From assembly GCA_944381635.1 (NCBI GenBank), contig CALWLY010000014.1, forward strand, positions 1-64,000: a stretch of DNA of 64,000 nucleotides. The letters run 5' to 3'. Position numbers and translations under genes: made by a program. This document shows, in pieces, positions 62,586-64,000 of this stretch; the first letter of the stretch is position 1, and the number at the start of each line of letters is the position of its first letter. The DNA comes from an uncultured Lachnospiraceae bacterium. GTDB taxonomy: Bacteria > Bacillota > Clostridia > Lachnospirales > Lachnospiraceae. The notes under the pieces were generated by a model, which made no database searches, was not told the origin of the DNA, and was given only the letters and a program-made list of their open reading frames with translations.

Positions 62586-63735
62586 TAAGATGGAAAAAAA
62601 CACAAAGAAAAAATCAAACGTATTTCGTCATATTGTGACAGCAACATTGGGAAATCCCAAAACCCAGGGAATCGCGATTCCGATTTTTACTATCCTGATC
62701 GCCCTGATTGTGGGCGCGGTCATAATGGCTGCGGTGGGCAGCAATCCCTTCCAGGCATATTACAATCTGCTGCAGGGATGCGGCCTTGCCCCGAAGGAAT
62801 CTTATGCCACCTATAGAAGTATGCTGACAGACTTTATGAACTTCCTAAGTTATTTGACACCTATGATTTTTGCCGCGCTTGCAGTGGCAGTGGCCTTAAG
62901 AGCCGGACTTTTTAACATCGGTGTATCAGGACAGATGCTGGCAGCAGGATTTACCGCCACAATTCTGGTGGGATACAGCCCGCTTCCCGCGGTTCTTTCC
63001 AAACCTCTGGTCATACTTATAGGTCTTGTGGCAGGTGCCCTGGTAGGAGGATTGATCGGATTTTTAAAATATCGGTTCAACATCAATGAGGTAGTATCCT
63101 CCATCATGTTAAACTATATTTTGCAGTATGTATGCAGTTTCCTGATCAATACTTATTTTGTAGATCCGATTTCCAGACAGTCTAAAGCCATCAATCCACA
63201 GGCCCGCCTGACGTTGGTGGATACGCCGGTAGGAAATCTGAAAATGGACATCCCTCTGGGAATTATACTGGCGCTCATTGCGGTGGTGCTGGTTCGTTTC
63301 CTGATGGAAAAGACAAAAATGGGCTATGAGATGAAAGCGGTAGGCTTTTCCGGAAGCGCATCCCGCTATGCAGGCATCAATGTAGGAAAAAATATTGTCC
63401 GTACTATGTTGATTTCCGGAGCATTGTCCGGTCTGGCCGGTGTTACCTATTATCTGGGATATTTTGCTTCCATCCGTCCGAGAACACTGGCGGATACCGG
63501 TTTTGATGCGATTGCAGTAGCCCTTCTTGGAAACAGCAATCCGGTGGGAATTATCTTCTCATCACTGCTTGTTACCTCTATTGACAAAGGCAGTACCTAT
63601 ATGAGTTCGGCATCGGGCGTGCAGGCAGAAGTGGCGTCGGTTATCACGGGAGTTATCCTGCTGTTTTCTGCATGCGGAGCCTATGTGCGCTATCGGGTGG
63701 CTAAAATGAAAGATGCAAAGGAGGAACAGAAATGA
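62578..63735 (+). CDS. Nucleoside ABC transporter permease (NupP-like)
   Basis: A 385-residue membrane protein of the BPD_transp_2 type with about eight to ten helices after a basic N-terminal 30 residues (EKNTKKKSNVFRH). YLTPMIFAALAVAVALRAGLFNIGVSGQMLAAG, GFLKYRFNINEVVSSIMLNYI and SGSASRYAGINVGKNI are family motifs. With the ATPase, BMP receptor and the next permease it forms a four-part importer. Its stop overlaps the next ATG (ATGA). Confidence 0.93.
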   Translation: MADKMEKNTKKKSNVFRHIVTATLGNPKTQGIAIPIFTILIALIVGAVIMAAVGSNPFQAYYNLLQGCGLAPKESYATYRSMLTDFMNFLSYLTPMIFAALAVAVALRAGLFNIGVSGQMLAAGFTATILVGYSPLPAVLSKPLVILIGLVAGALVGGLIGFLKYRFNINEVVSSIMLNYILQYVCSFLINTYFVDPISRQSKAINPQARLTLVDTPVGNLKMDIPLGIILALIAVVLVRFLMEKTKMGYEMKAVGFSGSASRYAGINVGKNIVRTMLISGALSGLAGVTYYLGYFASIRPRTLADTGFDAIAVALLGNSNPVGIIFSSLLVTSIDKGSTYMSSASGVQAEVASVITGVILLFSACGAYVRYRVAKMKDAKEEQK

Positions 63736-64000
63736 ATACAGTAATTATTGATGGTTTATCTTTTGCCCTTCCTCTGTTTATTATGGCAATCGGCGGTATC
63801 TACAGTGAAAAGAGCGGTATTACAAACCTTGCCATCGAAGGCCTTCAGGGCTTCGGCGCGTTCACAGGCGCTTTGGCTGCGGTATTGGTAGCCGGATATT
63901 TTGCGGGAACTTCATCCGTGCCTTTCTACATTGCCATGGTGTTTGCGGTGATTGGCGGTACGGTATTTTCTCTGATTCATGCTCTGCTGTGTATCCGGTT
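63732..64000 (+). CDS. Second nucleoside ABC transporter permease, partial (NupQ-like)
   Basis: Only the first ~89 codons are in the window; the gene runs off the right edge. AGGAGG lies upstream and the ATG overlaps the stop of the first permease. It reads MNTVIIDGLSFALPLFIMAI, then SEKSGITNLAIEGLQGFGAFTGALAAVLVAGYF and another hydrophobic segment, matching the start of the second permease in BMP-type nucleoside systems. Confidence 0.9.
   Translation, partial: MNTVIIDGLSFALPLFIMAIGGIYSEKSGITNLAIEGLQGFGAFTGALAAVLVAGYFAGTSSVPFYIAMVFAVIGGTVFSLIHALLCIR

Overview
This window is a moderate-GC stretch of a Gram-positive, anaerobic Firmicute chromosome, most likely a Lachnospiraceae gut bacterium (Blautia/Ruminococcus/Dorea-like; genus not certain). 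The reasons are the families present (DUF4250, DUF4364, DUF1385, DUF6142, DUF2264), an oxygen-independent class III ribonucleotide reductase, a BMP-type nucleoside transporter, LytTR/DUF3021 and BceRS-like cassettes, strong AGGAGG ribosome sites and consensus sigma-A promoters, often with an extended -10 (TGC-TAYAAT). I see no tRNA, rRNA, CRISPR array, transposase, integrase or prophage. Most genes are housekeeping; the unusual content lies between them.

Layout. 0-5.4 kb: DUF4250 protein, D-2-hydroxyacid dehydrogenase, polysaccharide deacetylase, DUF2264 protein, rarA. 5.4-8.1 kb (minus): DUF4364 regulator, YhcC-type radical SAM protein and malic enzyme, with an 850-bp repeat-rich upstream region. 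9-14.7 kb: rho with a long disordered insert, rpmE, DUF1385, prmC, prfA. 14.7-16 kb: a candidate small RNA, then LytTR-DUF3021. 16-19.4 kb (minus): YyaL-type protein and an FAD/Rieske oxidoreductase. 19.7-27.4 kb: DUF2156 protein, M18 aminopeptidase, GH29 fucosidase, an AAA/PD-(D/E)XK protein, CspABC-like subtilase. 27.5-32.5 kb (minus): response regulator, histidine kinase, ABC ATPase and FtsX permease. 33-38.4 kb: GNAT remnant, unknown protein plus MerR regulator, TPR lipoprotein, nrdD. 38.6-46.6 kb: SGNH hydrolase plus acyltransferase, pyrF, pyrE, small membrane proteins, M29 peptidase, MATE pump. 46.9-50.4 kb: purE-purM-purN-purD. 50.6-54 kb: frameshifted AraC regulator, HD protein, a MITE-like element, SH3 membrane protein. 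54.2-59.2 kb: GntR-clpC, small protein, radA. 59.3-64 kb: BMP lipoprotein and nucleoside ABC transporter, the last permease cut by the window edge.

How the genes work together. PrmC methylates the GGQ of RF1, encoded next to it. pyrF/pyrE and purEMND supply nucleotides, NrdD makes the deoxynucleotides, and the BMP-ABC system probably imports nucleosides. RarA, RadA and ClpC handle DNA and protein stress. The SGNH/acyltransferase pair and the deacetylase probably modify the envelope.

Most notable signals: (1) a dispersed intergenic element family with a conserved two-block core, several copies of which are preceded by a palindrome whose arm sequence is unique to that locus, one of them including the stop codon of the M18 gene; (2) a tandem ~115-130 bp multi-hairpin element in the likely 5' leader of malic enzyme; (3) a dense control region before nrdD with DnaA-box-like sites, an NrdR-like box, a consensus promoter and a terminated leader RNA; (4) a ~164-bp MITE-like element with 14-bp terminal inverted repeats, one end of which recurs in a broken GNAT gene 19 kb away.
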